Numbered from the stretch's first letter, positions 26,822 through 39,023 are shown. The stretch: DNA of 41,642 bases from an uncultured Collinsella sp. (GCA_900542305.1 UQMU01000022.1:1-41642), one strand, 5' to 3'. Numbers and translations are program-made. Notes: generated by a model not told the origin, from the letters alone.

Positions 26822-28957
26822 CTAATGGATAAGCTTAAAGTCCAAGTGCCCACGCGTGGTATTGACGCGCGAGACCTCGATAATCACGCGCTGGCCCAGT
26901 TCATAGCGAGTCCCCGTGTCGGCGCCCGTCAGCGTAAGCGCGTCCTCGTCGAACTCGAACCACTCGTTGCCCAGGCTCTTAATTGAAACCAGGCCCTCGA
27001 CCTGTGTTAGGTCCAAGCGCACAAAGAGGCCCATGCTGCTAACCCACGAGACGGTTCCGGCATAGCGCTCACCCAGACGGTCCTCATAGTACTGGGCAAT
27101 CTTGATCTTTTGCGTCGCATGGCTGGCGGCATCTGCCGCGCGCTCGGCATCGCTACATGCGCGGCAGATCTGCGGCAGAATGCGCGACAGCGACTCGCGC
27201 CCCTTGCCGATCAGCCGCGGCGTACGGACCAAGGCGTCCTTGCCGCCGAGCTGCTCATAGGCCAACTGCAGTTTGAGCACGCGGTGCACCACCAGATCGG
27301 GGTAGCGACGGATGGGACTCGTAAAGTGACAGTAGCACGGCGCGGCGAGCGCAAAGTGGCCCTCGTTGCGCGGCTTGTACAGCGCGCGCTGCATGCTGCG
27401 CAGAAGCAGCGTGTTGACGAGCGGTGCGTTGGCCGTACCGGCGGCAGCATCAACTGCAGCCTGCAGCTCATCGGGGCTCCCCAGGGCAATACCGGCAGCA
27501 CGGCGATCGTCGATGATGCCTAGCTGCGCCAGCGCAACGGCAGCACCGTGCAGGCTATCGGGGCTCGGATCCTCATGCACGCGATAGCAGGCCTCGATAT
27601 CACGGTCTGCCAGCCACTCTGCAACGCACTCGTTGGCGAGCAGCATAGCTTCCTCGATAAGCGACGTGGCACACGAACGTTCACGCGCCACAATCTGCAC
27701 GGGCACTCCGTCCTCATCCAATAGAGCGCGAATCTCGGCCGTGTCAAAATCGACTGAGCCGCGGGCGCGACGAATGCGACGGCGAAGTTCGGCGAGTTCG
27801 TTGGCGGCGACAAGGAAATCGCCGAGGTCGACGTTGTAGCCGCGGGCGGCCTCCTCGCACGCAAGACCGCGCTCAAGCGCTTCCTCGCGCGAGGCCTCGG
27901 CAGCCGCAACATCCTCGGCTGCACCCTCCAGCACCGAATACTCAACCGCGCCGGCACGCACCAGCAGCGCCTCGGCGCCGTCATAGTCCATACGCACACG
28001 CGAGCGAATCACGCTGGGATACGGATCGTAATGCCGCACGCGACCCTGCGCATCGAGCTCGATATCGACGGTAAACGCAAGACGGTCCTCATCAGGGCGA
28101 AGCGAGCACAGGTCACAGGACAGGCGTTCGGGCAGCATGGGAAGCACGCGATCGGCCAGATACACCGATGTCGTACGATGGCGAGCCTCAAGATCGATAT
28201 GCCCGTCCCAAGCCACATAGTGTGAAACGTCGGCGATATGCACACCCAGCTTGTAGCCACCCTCGGGCGTGCGCTCCAACGAAATGGCATCGTCAAAGTC
28301 GCGCGCGTCGACCGGGTCGATCGTGATGACAAAGCGGTCGCGCAGATCGCGGCGGAGTGGGTCCTTAAGCGCCGCGGACACATCGAGCGAAAGCCCCTCG
28401 GCCTCGTCCAGCGCGGCCTCGGGATAGCTATCGGTATAGCCGTAACGCGCCATCACATATTGAACGCCCAAATCGGGCGCGTCATCTCCGCCAATGCGGC
28501 GTTCGATCGTCACGGTGCCCGATTCCAGGCGCGTCGGGTAGGTCAAAATGCGCGCGACAACGGCATCACCCGGGTGGACACCCAGACGATCCGCCGAGGT
28601 ATCCTCGGGCAAAATGAAGAAGTCGGCCTTCAAGCGCGAATCGAGCGGCTCGATCACACCGAGCGGACCGGCGGTCTGGTACGTACCCACCACGCTTATG
28701 GCTGCGCGCTCAACTACGCCCTCGATCACGGCGCGACGCTCGCCATGCGGGCTATTCTTAATGCTCACGGCAACGGTATCGCCGTCCATGATCTCACGCT
28801 TGCCGCGACCCATGACCTTGTAGTCGCCATTCTCGGTTATGACATAGGCACTGTGCTCATGGAGCTGCACGCGCCCGGTCAGGCTCGGACGGCGTTCGCT
28901 GCGCACCGGCCCGCGCTTATTGCGAGCTCCACGCTTATGCTTGTTATTGCGCCCCAT
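26822..28957 (-). CDS. rnr: Ribonuclease R (RNB-family 3'-5' exoribonuclease)
   Basis: A 711-aa exoribonuclease that degrades structured RNA and, with SmpB and tmRNA, non-stop mRNAs. A short basic N-terminus (NNKHKRGARNKRG) replaces the helix-turn-helix of longer relatives. Cold-shock-like domains (about 25-180), the RNB catalytic domain with IDPVDARDFDDAI holding the metal-binding aspartates, and a C-terminal S1 domain (about 620-705) follow. It is somewhat shorter than the E. coli protein. It is transcribed alone. smpB, often its neighbour in other bacteria, is 9 kb away here. Confidence 0.95.
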   Translation of the reverse strand: MGRNNKHKRGARNKRGPVRSERRPSLTGRVQLHEHSAYVITENGDYKVMGRGKREIMDGDTVAVSIKNSPHGERRAVIEGVVERAAISVVGTYQTAGPLGVIEPLDSRLKADFFILPEDTSADRLGVHPGDAVVARILTYPTRLESGTVTIERRIGGDDAPDLGVQYVMARYGYTDSYPEAALDEAEGLSLDVSAALKDPLRRDLRDRFVITIDPVDARDFDDAISLERTPEGGYKLGVHIADVSHYVAWDGHIDLEARHRTTSVYLADRVLPMLPERLSCDLCSLRPDEDRLAFTVDIELDAQGRVRHYDPYPSVIRSRVRMDYDGAEALLVRAGAVEYSVLEGAAEDVAAAEASREEALERGLACEEAARGYNVDLGDFLVAANELAELRRRIRRARGSVDFDTAEIRALLDEDGVPVQIVARERSCATSLIEEAMLLANECVAEWLADRDIEACYRVHEDPSPDSLHGAAVALAQLGIIDDRRAAGIALGSPDELQAAVDAAAGTANAPLVNTLLLRSMQRALYKPRNEGHFALAAPCYCHFTSPIRRYPDLVVHRVLKLQLAYEQLGGKDALVRTPRLIGKGRESLSRILPQICRACSDAERAADAASHATQKIKIAQYYEDRLGERYAGTVSWVSSMGLFVRLDLTQVEGLVSIKSLGNEWFEFDEDALTLTGADTGTRYELGQRVIIEVSRVNTTRGHLDFKLIH

Positions 28958-29034
28958 GGCGCCTCCTAACTATCGATTGCGAACTCCAAAGAGTCTACCC
29001 AAATGATTCGCTTTCCTGCCGTCCCCTAGGGATC

Positions 29035-29068
29035 AAAAAACGGGCCGCCCCATAAGAGACGACCCGTT
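29035..29068 (-). terminator. Terminator downstream of ftsX
   Basis: An AACGGG/CCCGTT-based hairpin is followed by six T on the minus strand, 25 bp after the ftsX stop. Confidence 0.85.
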
Positions 29069-29092
29069 GGAAGGGGTGAATTCCAGGCATGC

Positions 29093-30013
29093 TTACACGC
29101 GCAGGTAGCGGCGCATGGCGATGGCAGAACCAAAGAGACCGATAATCACGCCGACCAGAATCAGCGCAGCATAGGTCACCAGGTAGTACTGCATCGGCAG
29201 GGCAAACGACATCCAGCCGATGCTCTCCTGCAGACGCGGAATCATCAAATTGCGCAGCAGCTCCAGAACGCCGATGGAAAGCAGCGAGCCCAAAATGGCC
29301 TGCAGCACGCCCTCGGTGATAAACGGGCCACGAATGAAGCCGTTGCTGGCGCCGACCAGACGCATAATCGCAATCTCACGACGACGCGCCGTGATGGACA
29401 GGCGAATCGTGTTGTTGATAAAGATGAACGCGATAAAAGTCAGCAGGCCAACGAGCACCACGGCGGCGATGCGGATGTAGTTGGTCACCTGGAACAGGCG
29501 GCTCACTTCCTCCTGGCCGTACAGCACGCTCGCGTTGACGTCGCCGTCATCCGCGATCTTCTGGAAATCGGCATCCTTCTTGAGCTTCTTTGCCGTGCTC
29601 TCGACCTTGGACGGATCGTCCATCTCAATAGCGAAGGAAGCCGGCAGCGGGTTCTGGCCATCGAGCGCGCTCATGGTGGCGTCGGCGTTGCCCGACATCT
29701 TGCTCGTATACTCGGCCAGCGCGTCGTCCTTGTCCTTATAGGTCACGGACTTGACGTTATTCCACGTCTTAAGCTCGGCCTCAAAAGCCTGAACATCGGC
29801 CTGATCGGCGTCATCACTAATGAACGCGTTGATGACAACCTGATCCTCGACGGTGCCGATCACGGAGTTCAGCATCGCAGAGCCCATGATGAACAGGCCG
29901 ATGATAAACAGCGAAAGGAAGATCGTGATGACGGCGCCGAGCGAGGTAGTCCAGTTACGGAAGAAGTGGCTGATTGCCTCTTTGAAGGAGTAGCCCACGT
30001 TAGTTGGTGCCAT
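29093..30013 (-). CDS. ftsX: Cell-division ABC transporter membrane subunit FtsX
   Basis: A 306-aa integral membrane protein of the divisome that, with FtsE, transmits ATP-driven signals to cell-wall hydrolases. The first helix (about 24-46) leads to an extracellular domain (about 47-190) and three further helices containing the FtsX permease region (NNTIRLSITARRREIAIMRL, VGASNGFIRGPF). The ATG overlaps the end of ftsE by 14 bp, a sign of tight translational coupling. Length is normal. Confidence 0.95.
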   Translation of the reverse strand: MAPTNVGYSFKEAISHFFRNWTTSLGAVITIFLSLFIIGLFIMGSAMLNSVIGTVEDQVVINAFISDDADQADVQAFEAELKTWNNVKSVTYKDKDDALAEYTSKMSGNADATMSALDGQNPLPASFAIEMDDPSKVESTAKKLKKDADFQKIADDGDVNASVLYGQEEVSRLFQVTNYIRIAAVVLVGLLTFIAFIFINNTIRLSITARRREIAIMRLVGASNGFIRGPFITEGVLQAILGSLLSIGVLELLRNLMIPRLQESIGWMSFALPMQYYLVTYAALILVGVIIGLFGSAIAMRRYLRV

Positions 30014-31220
30014 AGTTGCCGTAACCTCCCCTCTCCTGGTCGCGGATGACGTGGCCGCCCTCGAGGGCGATCACGCGACGGTGCATGCTATCGACCATCT
30101 CGCGGTCGTGCGTGGCGACGATCACGGTGGTGCCGGTGCGGTTAATACGCTCAAGCAGCTTCATGATGCCCAGCGAGATCGCCGGGTCGAGGTTGCCCGT
30201 GGGCTCGTCGCAGATCAGCAGCGGCGGACGGTTGACCATAGCACGGGCGACGGCAACGCGCTGCTGCTCGCCACCGGAAAGCTGGTCGGGCAGCGAGTCC
30301 ATCTGATCGGCCAGACCGACCAGACGCAGCACCTCGGGCACCTGGCTGCGAATGACGCCCTTGGGCTTGCCGATGCACTGCAGGGCAAACGCCACGTTTT
30401 CGTAGGCGGTCTTTTGCGGCAGAAGCTTAAAGTCCTGGAACACGGCGCCAATCTGGCGGCGCAGGAACGGAACCTTACGGTTCTTGATCTTCATGAGGTC
30501 CTGACCGGCAACCAGGATGCGGCCGCTCGTCGGCTTGACGTCGCGGTTGAGCGTCGACAGCAGCGTGGTCTTACCCGAGCCGGAGTGACCGACCAGGAAG
30601 ACGAACTCGCCCGGATAGATCTCGATGTTGATGTCGTCGAGTGCAGGCTTGTTAGGCTGTGCCGGATAGATCTTGGTGACATGCTCCATAAGGATGACGG
30701 GCTCGACACCGGCCTGCTTGGCCATCTTCTTGCGGCTGGCCTGCGGATCGATGGGCGCAAACACCGACGTGAAATCGGGGTTGTTGAGCGCGTTATCGAG
30801 GCTTGCGACCTCGGCTGCCTGATCGCTCTCGACCACCGGGGCAGCAGGCTGCGTGGGGTCGGGAATAGCGGCAAAGAGACCGGACTGCGCAGGCTGAGGA
30901 GCCGGCGTCGCAGGGGCCAAGGGGTCGGGAATGCCGGCCATGGTAGGCTGCGGCGTGGCGGCACCAGCCTGAGGCTGCTCCACGCGAGCGGTCACGGCCT
31001 GAACGGGCTCAAAACCCGCCGTGCCGGAAAGCGCGACATCGCTGGTTGGATTGTAGGCAAAGGGATCGGATGCCGGCTGTGCCTGATCTGCCGGCTGAGC
31101 GGGGGCCTGAGCAACAGGCTGGCCCTCTGAATCCGGAGTGGCGAAACGACTGCCCTGGACGCCTGCCTGCGTCTTGGGGGCATCATCGCCCGCACCGGAG
31201 GTACGGAAGTGGTTACCCAC
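30000..31220 (-). CDS. ftsE: Cell-division ATP-binding protein FtsE with long disordered N-terminal extension
   Basis: A 406-aa ABC ATPase; the usual FtsE is about 220-230 aa. Residues 174-406 form the normal ATPase: Walker A GHSGSGKT (211-218), signature LSGGEQQ (314-320), Walker B LLICDEP (334-340) and the switch histidine in VATHD. Residues 1-170 are rich in Pro, Ala, Gln and Asp, and look disordered, with no known domain. The GTG start at 31220 has AAGGAG five bases upstream, so the extension is probably translated. Met166 offers a shorter start but lacks a good site. ftsX overlaps its end. Confidence 0.93.
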   Translation of the reverse strand: MGNHFRTSGAGDDAPKTQAGVQGSRFATPDSEGQPVAQAPAQPADQAQPASDPFAYNPTSDVALSGTAGFEPVQAVTARVEQPQAGAATPQPTMAGIPDPLAPATPAPQPAQSGLFAAIPDPTQPAAPVVESDQAAEVASLDNALNNPDFTSVFAPIDPQASRKKMAKQAGVEPVILMEHVTKIYPAQPNKPALDDINIEIYPGEFVFLVGHSGSGKTTLLSTLNRDVKPTSGRILVAGQDLMKIKNRKVPFLRRQIGAVFQDFKLLPQKTAYENVAFALQCIGKPKGVIRSQVPEVLRLVGLADQMDSLPDQLSGGEQQRVAVARAMVNRPPLLICDEPTGNLDPAISLGIMKLLERINRTGTTVIVATHDREMVDSMHRRVIALEGGHVIRDQERGGYGNYGTN

Positions 31221-31331
31221 TGGTGCTCCTTATCGTCGTGCGTTTAAACTACATGAGCGCTTTGTATTTTAGCAGCATTAGCTTTGCTGCACATAAGAAG
31301 CATGGCGTGCTTAGGGATCCCGTCGGCCGTG

Positions 31332-31440
31332 CACAGGGTTACTCTCCAAATCGTCCTCGGACATGTCGGAGCCCCCGCTGCGCACTACGTGCGGCGGGGG
31401 CTCCTCCGTCCTGCGGAAAGATTTGGAGAGTAACCCTGTG
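31332..31440. repeat. Nested 109-bp palindrome
   Basis: Perfect 21-bp outer arms (31332-31352, starting CACAGGGTTACTCTCC, and 31420-31440) enclose a second, perfect 11-bp stem GGAGCCCCCGC (31369-31379) / GCGGGGGCTCC (31393-31403). It could fold as one long hairpin on either strand. Confidence 0.88.
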
Positions 31441-31576
31441 TCCGGCCTGCGATAACTAAGGGGTCGCCGCGTTTTACTTGGGGTGCTGCATATACAAAGT
31501 TGGAAGGGTCTGAATTGCGCTTTGTCGATATATGCCCTTTTCCCTGATGGGACCGTGCTTGAGGGGCGTCTTCATA

Positions 31577-31643
31577 AGTTGCGGTGAAATAGGGACTGTT
31601 TTACCAGTTAAAAGGTCTAATCAGTCCTTATTTCACCGCAACT
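31577..31643. repeat. Family B palindromic element, copy 3
   Basis: Arms of 22 bp (31577-31598 and 31622-31643) have one mismatch (G-U in RNA) and enclose 23 nt; 67 bp in total, as in the other copies. The loop sequence is unrelated. Confidence 0.92.
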
Positions 31644-31649
31644 GAAACA

Positions 31650-31674
31650 GGGGCGCTCTCCAAGAGAGCGCCCC
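31650..31674 (-). terminator. Terminator of the transketolase operon
   Basis: A perfect 11-bp stem GGGGCGCTCTC / GAGAGCGCCCC with a 3-nt loop lies 50 bp after the stop. The T-tract is weak (TGTTT). Confidence 0.65.
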
Positions 31675-31724
31675 TGCCGGGTTTCCATAGTTCTGGCGAA
31701 GCAGTCCTTGAGATCCGCCTTGCC

Positions 31725-32666
31725 TTATGCCAAGAACTCCTTGGTGGTCGCCACGATGTTGGCGGCGTCCAGGCCGTACTTGTGCAGGAGCTCGGCACCC
31801 GGGCCGGACTCGCCGAAGGTGTCGTTGACACCGATCTTCTTAAGCGGCGTCGGGCACTGTTCGCACAGGACGTCGGCGACGGCGCTGCCCAGGCCACCGA
31901 TCACGGAGTGCTCCTCGACGGTCACGACGTGGCCGGTCTTGGTGGCGCTCTTGACGATCAGGTCGGCATCGATGGGCTTGATGGTGTGCATGTTGATGAC
32001 CTCGGCATCGATGCCCTCGGCAGCAAGCTGCTCAGCGGCCTCGAGCGCCTCGCCGACCATCAGGCCGCAGGCGATGATGGTGACGTCGGTGCCCTCGCGC
32101 ATGACGATGCCCTTGCCTACCTCGAACTTGTAGGTCTCGGGGTCGTTGATAACCGGCGAGGCCAGACGGGCGAAGCGCATATACACGGGGCCGTCGCACT
32201 CGTAGGCGGCGCGCGTCACGGCGCGGGCCTCGACATCGTCGGCGGGAACAATCACGGTCATGCCGGGGATGACGCGCATCAGGGCGATATCCTCGCAGCA
32301 CTGGTGCGTGGCACCATCCTCGCCCACCGAGATACCGGCGTGCGTGGCACCAATCTTAACGTTAAGGTGCGGGTAGCCGATGGAGTTGCGGACCTGCTCA
32401 AAGGCGCGGCCGGCGGCGAACATGGCAAAGCTGCTCGCGAAGGCAACGCGACCGGTGGTTGCGATACCGGCGGCAACACCCATCAGGTTGCTCTCGGCAA
32501 TGCCCACATCGAAGAAGCGGTCGGGGCAGGCCGCCTTGAACTTGCCGGTCTGCGTGGCGGCGGCCAGGTCGGCGTCGAGGACCACAAAGTCATCGTGCTC
32601 GTTGGCGAGCTCGACGAGGGCCTCGCCGTAGCTTACGCGCGTGGCGATTTTCTTGACGTCTGCCAT
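31725..32666 (-). CDS. Transketolase, C-terminal (pyrimidine-binding) subunit
   Basis: The 313-aa second half of a split transketolase, which moves two-carbon units between sugar phosphates in the pentose phosphate pathway. It holds the pyrimidine-binding domain, with VLDADLAAATQT, FFDVGIAESNLMGVAAG (E for cofactor activation) and HAGISVGEDGATHQ, and the C-terminal domain with TVEEHSVIGGLGSAV. The start at 32666 follows GGAGAGGAG and the stop of the N-terminal subunit with one base between, so the two are translationally coupled. Confidence 0.95.
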   Translation of the reverse strand: MADVKKIATRVSYGEALVELANEHDDFVVLDADLAAATQTGKFKAACPDRFFDVGIAESNLMGVAAGIATTGRVAFASSFAMFAAGRAFEQVRNSIGYPHLNVKIGATHAGISVGEDGATHQCCEDIALMRVIPGMTVIVPADDVEARAVTRAAYECDGPVYMRFARLASPVINDPETYKFEVGKGIVMREGTDVTIIACGLMVGEALEAAEQLAAEGIDAEVINMHTIKPIDADLIVKSATKTGHVVTVEEHSVIGGLGSAVADVLCEQCPTPLKKIGVNDTFGESGPGAELLHKYGLDAANIVATTKEFLA

Positions 32667-32667
32667 C

Positions 32668-33498
32668 CTAGAGCTCCTCTCCGGCGGCCGTGAGCTCTGC
32701 CATGGCCTGCTCAAACTGTTCATCGTTGGGGGCCTTACCGTGCCAGCCCACCTGGTTCTCCATAAAGGAGACGCCCTTGCCCTTCATGGTCTCGGCGATA
32801 ATGGCAGTCGGCTGACCCTTGGTGGCGCGGGCCTCGGCAAAGGCGGCGCGGATCTGATCGAAGTCGTTGCCGTCGGCGAGCTCCACCACGTGGAATTTGA
32901 AGGCGCGGAACTTGTCGGCGAGCGGCATGGGGTCGTTGACCTCCTCGACGGGGCCGTCGATCTGCAGGCCGTTGTGGTCGACGATCACGCAGAGGTTATC
33001 GAGCTGCTGGTTGCCGGCAAACATGGCGGCCTCCCAGACCTGGCCCTCCTCGCTCTCGCCGTCGCCCAGCAGGGCGTAGGTGCGATAGTCATCGCCCCAG
33101 TGCTTGGCGGCAACGGCCATGCCCACGGCGGCGGAGATGCCCTGGCCGAGCGAACCGGTGGACATGTCGACGCCCGGGGTGTCGTTCATGTTGGGATGGC
33201 CCTGCAGGTGGCTGCCGATATGGCGCAGCGTCTCGAGATCCTCCTTGGGGAAGAATCCGCGCTCGGCGAGCACGGCGTACAGACCAGGCGCGCAGTGACC
33301 CTTGGAAAGCACGAAGCGATCGCGGTCGGCCTTGCGGGGGTCGGCCGGGTCGACGTTCATTTCCTCAAAGTACAGATAGGTCATGATGTCGGCAGCGCCG
33401 AGCGAACCGCCCGGATGGCCGGACTTGGCAGCGTGCACGCCGGTGACGATGCCCTTCCTTACCTCGTTGGCAACCTTTTTGAGCTCTTCGTCGCTCAT
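32668..33498 (-). CDS. Transketolase, N-terminal (thiamine diphosphate-binding) subunit
   Basis: The 276-aa first half of the split transketolase. It binds thiamine diphosphate through GDGESEEGQVWEAAMFAGN, the family's GDG...N motif, and has HPGGSLGAADIM and LSKGHCAPGLYA near the substrate channel. Split transketolases are common in Firmicutes, Actinobacteria and Archaea. AAAGGA upstream supports the ATG. It heads a two-gene operon. Confidence 0.95.
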   Translation of the reverse strand: MSDEELKKVANEVRKGIVTGVHAAKSGHPGGSLGAADIMTYLYFEEMNVDPADPRKADRDRFVLSKGHCAPGLYAVLAERGFFPKEDLETLRHIGSHLQGHPNMNDTPGVDMSTGSLGQGISAAVGMAVAAKHWGDDYRTYALLGDGESEEGQVWEAAMFAGNQQLDNLCVIVDHNGLQIDGPVEEVNDPMPLADKFRAFKFHVVELADGNDFDQIRAAFAEARATKGQPTAIIAETMKGKGVSFMENQVGWHGKAPNDEQFEQAMAELTAAGEEL

Positions 33499-33705
33499 TG
33501 TGCCTTCCTTTCATCCTCTTTAGACAAAATGCGCACGGCACAGAAGGTCGTCCCAACCCAGCCGCGATGCACGTACGCCATTCATTATGCTGGAAACTGG
33601 AAGCTTTACCAGAGTATTTATCATTATTTAAGCAATTTAGCAGGCAGAACCGCTGATGAAACGGTTTACCAATGTGAACGTCTTTTGGATGGAACGCAGT
33701 CGGCC

Positions 33706-34596
33706 CTACGCGTTAATGTCCTTGAAGCCCTCGCCGAAGGTTTCCGTGACATCGGCCACCGTCACAATAGCATGCGGGTCGCGCTCACGCACAATGGTCT
33801 TGAGCGTGTTGAGCTCGCGGCGGCTCACAATGACCATGATCACTGGCTTCTCGGCACCCGAGTACATGCCGGTCGCCTTAAACTTGGTGCAGCCGCGACC
33901 CAGGCCATACATGATGTCGGCCGCGATATCGGGAAACTTGTCCGAGATGATGAGTACCATACGGCGCCTGTTGCCGCCGTCGACCACGGCATCGATCACG
34001 TAGCCGCTAATGACCATCGAAAGGCCCGCATACAGCGCGTTTTCGACCGAGAAGACCGGGGCCGACAGCGCGCAGACGGCAACGTCGATCGCCATGACGG
34101 TGGAGCCCACCGGTAGTGACGTATTGCGCGAGATAATCTGACCGATAGTGTCAGAGCCGCCAGTGTTGGCACCGGCGCGCAGCACCATGCCGTAGCCGAT
34201 ACCCGTGATAATGCCGCCCCACATAGCGGGCAGCATCAGATCGGCATGCGCCAGCGGCGCCACAAACGGAGCAAACAGGTCGGTGAAGAAGCCCAGCAGC
34301 ACAAAGCCCGTCGCCGTCTGGACCACGTAGAACATGCCACCCTCGCGCATAACGACCAGCAGCAGCAAGGCATTCATCACGATGGTTTGAATACCGACAG
34401 GCAGCGAGATGCCATGCGAGGCGCCAACCGCCTGGATAATCGTGGCGAGGCCCGTAACGCCGCCGGCAGCAAGACCGTTGGGGATCAAAAACAGGTCCGT
34501 CGCGATGGCTGCCAGGGCGCAGCCCAGCATAATCTTGGGCAGATCGTGAAAGAAGTTCAGCGAAAGAATGCGCTTGATGTCCAGACGATATGCCAT
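33706..34596 (-). CDS. YitT-family membrane protein (DUF161 + DUF2179)
   Basis: A 296-aa membrane protein. Five to six hydrophobic segments (about 20-195) contain the typical NGLAAGGVTGLA and AGANTGGSDTIGQII motifs. A cytoplasmic DUF2179 domain (about 205-296, KFPDIAADIMYGLGRGCT to HAIVTVADV) follows. Members may be transporters, but the substrate is unknown. The start at 34596 is chosen for GGGAGG upstream. The prfB terminator lies directly before that site, so it has its own promoter or depends on readthrough. Confidence 0.9.
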   Translation of the reverse strand: MAYRLDIKRILSLNFFHDLPKIMLGCALAAIATDLFLIPNGLAAGGVTGLATIIQAVGASHGISLPVGIQTIVMNALLLLVVMREGGMFYVVQTATGFVLLGFFTDLFAPFVAPLAHADLMLPAMWGGIITGIGYGMVLRAGANTGGSDTIGQIISRNTSLPVGSTVMAIDVAVCALSAPVFSVENALYAGLSMVISGYVIDAVVDGGNRRRMVLIISDKFPDIAADIMYGLGRGCTKFKATGMYSGAEKPVIMVIVSRRELNTLKTIVRERDPHAIVTVADVTETFGEGFKDINA

Positions 34597-34608
34597 GCTG
34601 CCTCCCTC

Positions 34609-34636
34609 AAAAAAGCGCACCCAAACGAGTGCGCCT
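34609..34636 (-). terminator. Terminator of the secA-prfB operon
   Basis: A stem GCGCAC/GTGCGC is followed by six T on the minus strand, ending two bases from the ribosome-binding site of the next gene. Confidence 0.8.
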
Positions 34637-34726
34637 TGAACTTCTTACTGTATTCGATTCTACCGATTCACCGAGCAAATACCACCCCTGCGAAGTGTTT
34701 GCATCGACCCGGAGCCTACCATGTGC

Positions 34727-35874
34727 CTAGGCGCCCGAGCCTTCCGCATCGGCGTTGCCAGTCGCCCAGCGATGGTAGCCGATCACAAACGGATCCAGAT
34801 CGCCATCGTCGAGAACGGCCTCGACGTTGCTGGTCTCCACGCCCGTACGCAGGTCCTTGACCATCTGATACGGGTAGAGCACGTAGCTGCGAATCTGGTT
34901 GCCAAAACCGATCGTGGTCTTTGGCCCGCGGATCTCGTCGAGCGCCTCGGCACGCTTCTCGAGCTCGATCTCGTACAGACGGGCCTTGAGAATCTGCATG
35001 CACGCGGCCTTGTTTTGAATCTGGCTGCGCTCGTTTTGGCAAGTGACAACGATGCCGCTGGGAAAATGCGTTACGCGTACGGCGGAGTCGGTGGTGTTGA
35101 CGCCCTGGCCGCCCGGGCCGCTCGCGTGATACACGTCCACGCGGATATCGTCGGGACTGATCTCGATGTCGATATCGTCAGGCAGCACGGGAATGACCTC
35201 GACGCCGGCAAACGTGGTCTGGCGGCGCTTCTTGTCGTCGGTGGGGCTGATGCGCACCAGACGGTGGACGCCGGCCTCGGCGCGCAGCATGCCAAACGCG
35301 TCCTTGCCCTCGACGGTAAAGGTCGCACGGTCGATGCCGATGACCTCAGCCGCGGGGCAGTCGTTAATCGTGACCTTCCAGCCGCGACGCTGGCAGTACT
35401 TCATGTACATCTTAAAGAGCATGAAGGTCCAGTCCTGCGCCTCCAGGCCACCCTGTCCGGGCTTGATGGTCACAATCGCGTCGCCGTGATCGAACTCACC
35501 GGTAAACCAGCTCGAAAGCTCGAGCTCGTCGATAGCGCGGGCCAGGCGTTCTGCCGTAGCGGCAGCCTCCTCGCGCAATGCGGCGGCATCGGGGTCGTCG
35601 CCCATCTCCTCGGCAAGCTCCAGCGCCGCACGGGCGTCGGAAAGCTCGCCGCGCGCGGTGTCCACGGCAGCGATATCTTCCTTGGTGCGCGCAATCTCCT
35701 CCATGGTGGCACGGGCGGCGTCGGCGTCATCCCAAAAGCCAGGGGCAACACTTTTGGCCTCGAGCTCGGACACGCGGGTACGCTTCTCGTCCAGGTGGAG
35801 ATACGACTCGACCTCGCCGAGCCGGTCCGCAAACGCGTCCAGCTCGGCGGGCGTTACCTCTAAAGCCTCAGCCA

Positions 35875-35875
<1 letters not shown>
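34727..35875 (-). CDS. prfB: Peptide chain release factor 2
   Basis: A 382-aa release factor that ends translation at UGA and UAA. It has the catalytic GGQ (255-257) in SGPGGQGVN and the RF2-type N-terminal domain (PGFWDD). The frame is continuous from ATG, so the autoregulatory UGA frameshift known from E. coli prfB is absent. The codon-recognition tripeptide, usually SPF in RF2, reads SPT (210-212) in VRISPTDDKKRR. The start codon overlaps the secA stop (TAATG), giving tight coupling. Confidence 0.96.
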
Positions 35876-38682
<2,807 letters not shown>

Positions 38683-38811
38683 GTGGTTTTCCTTTTTGGC
38701 CATCGCCCACGCCATGCAGCCTCGGGCGAGTTAAACACAGATAAATGTACTTTAGCCAAACAGGACGCGGCCTATACGGTCGACCTCGACCGCCACGTAA
38801 TAACTACGACC

Positions 38812-38848
38812 AACCTGCCAAAAAGGGACTGGTTTATTTTGGCAGCTT
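38812..38848. repeat. Family D palindromic element, copy 2
   Basis: AACCTGCCA (38812-38820) and TGGCAGCTT (38840-38848) flank AAAAGGGACTGGTTTATTT, which differs from copy 1 (26664-26702) at only two bases. Confidence 0.82.
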
Positions 38849-38880
38849 TTATCTGGGAAAACGCTGTCTCTCTGCCATTT

Positions 38881-38943
38881 GGTGCAAACCAACCTGTCCC
38901 CTTCGCACCAATCTGGTGCAATGGGGACAGGTTGGTTTGCACC
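38881..38943. repeat. Family C palindromic element, copy 2
   Basis: Perfect 21-bp arms (38881-38901 and 38923-38943) contain GGGGACAGGTTGGTTTGCAC. They enclose a smaller hairpin GCACCA-ATC-TGGTGC (38905-38919). Confidence 0.92.
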
Positions 38944-38952
38944 AATAAAATG

Positions 38953-38986
38953 AAAAGGGCCGCGCACCCAAACGGATGCGCGGCCC
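38953..38986 (-). terminator. Terminator of rpmE
   Basis: A perfect 10-bp stem GGGCCGCGCA / TGCGCGGCCC is followed by TTTTCATTTTA on the minus strand. Confidence 0.88.
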
Positions 38987-39023
38987 TCATGCCATGAATG
39001 CGAGTGTTTCCGCGGCGAGCTAT

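Larger units (their letters stand above)
31221..31724. other. Intergenic region rich in hairpins, transketolase / ftsE
   Basis: No gene was found in these 504 bp. They hold the ftsE leader, a 109-bp nested palindrome (31332-31440), a further imperfect inverted repeat CATATACAAAG / CTTTGTCGATATATG (31489-31534), family B copy 3 (31577-31643) and a terminator (31650-31674). Confidence 0.6.
38683..39023. other. Intergenic region between rpmE and secA with a palindrome cluster
   Basis: This 341-bp region has no gene. It holds, in order, the secA leader, family D copy 2 (38812-38848), family C copy 2 (38881-38943) and the rpmE terminator (38953-38986). Confidence 0.6.
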
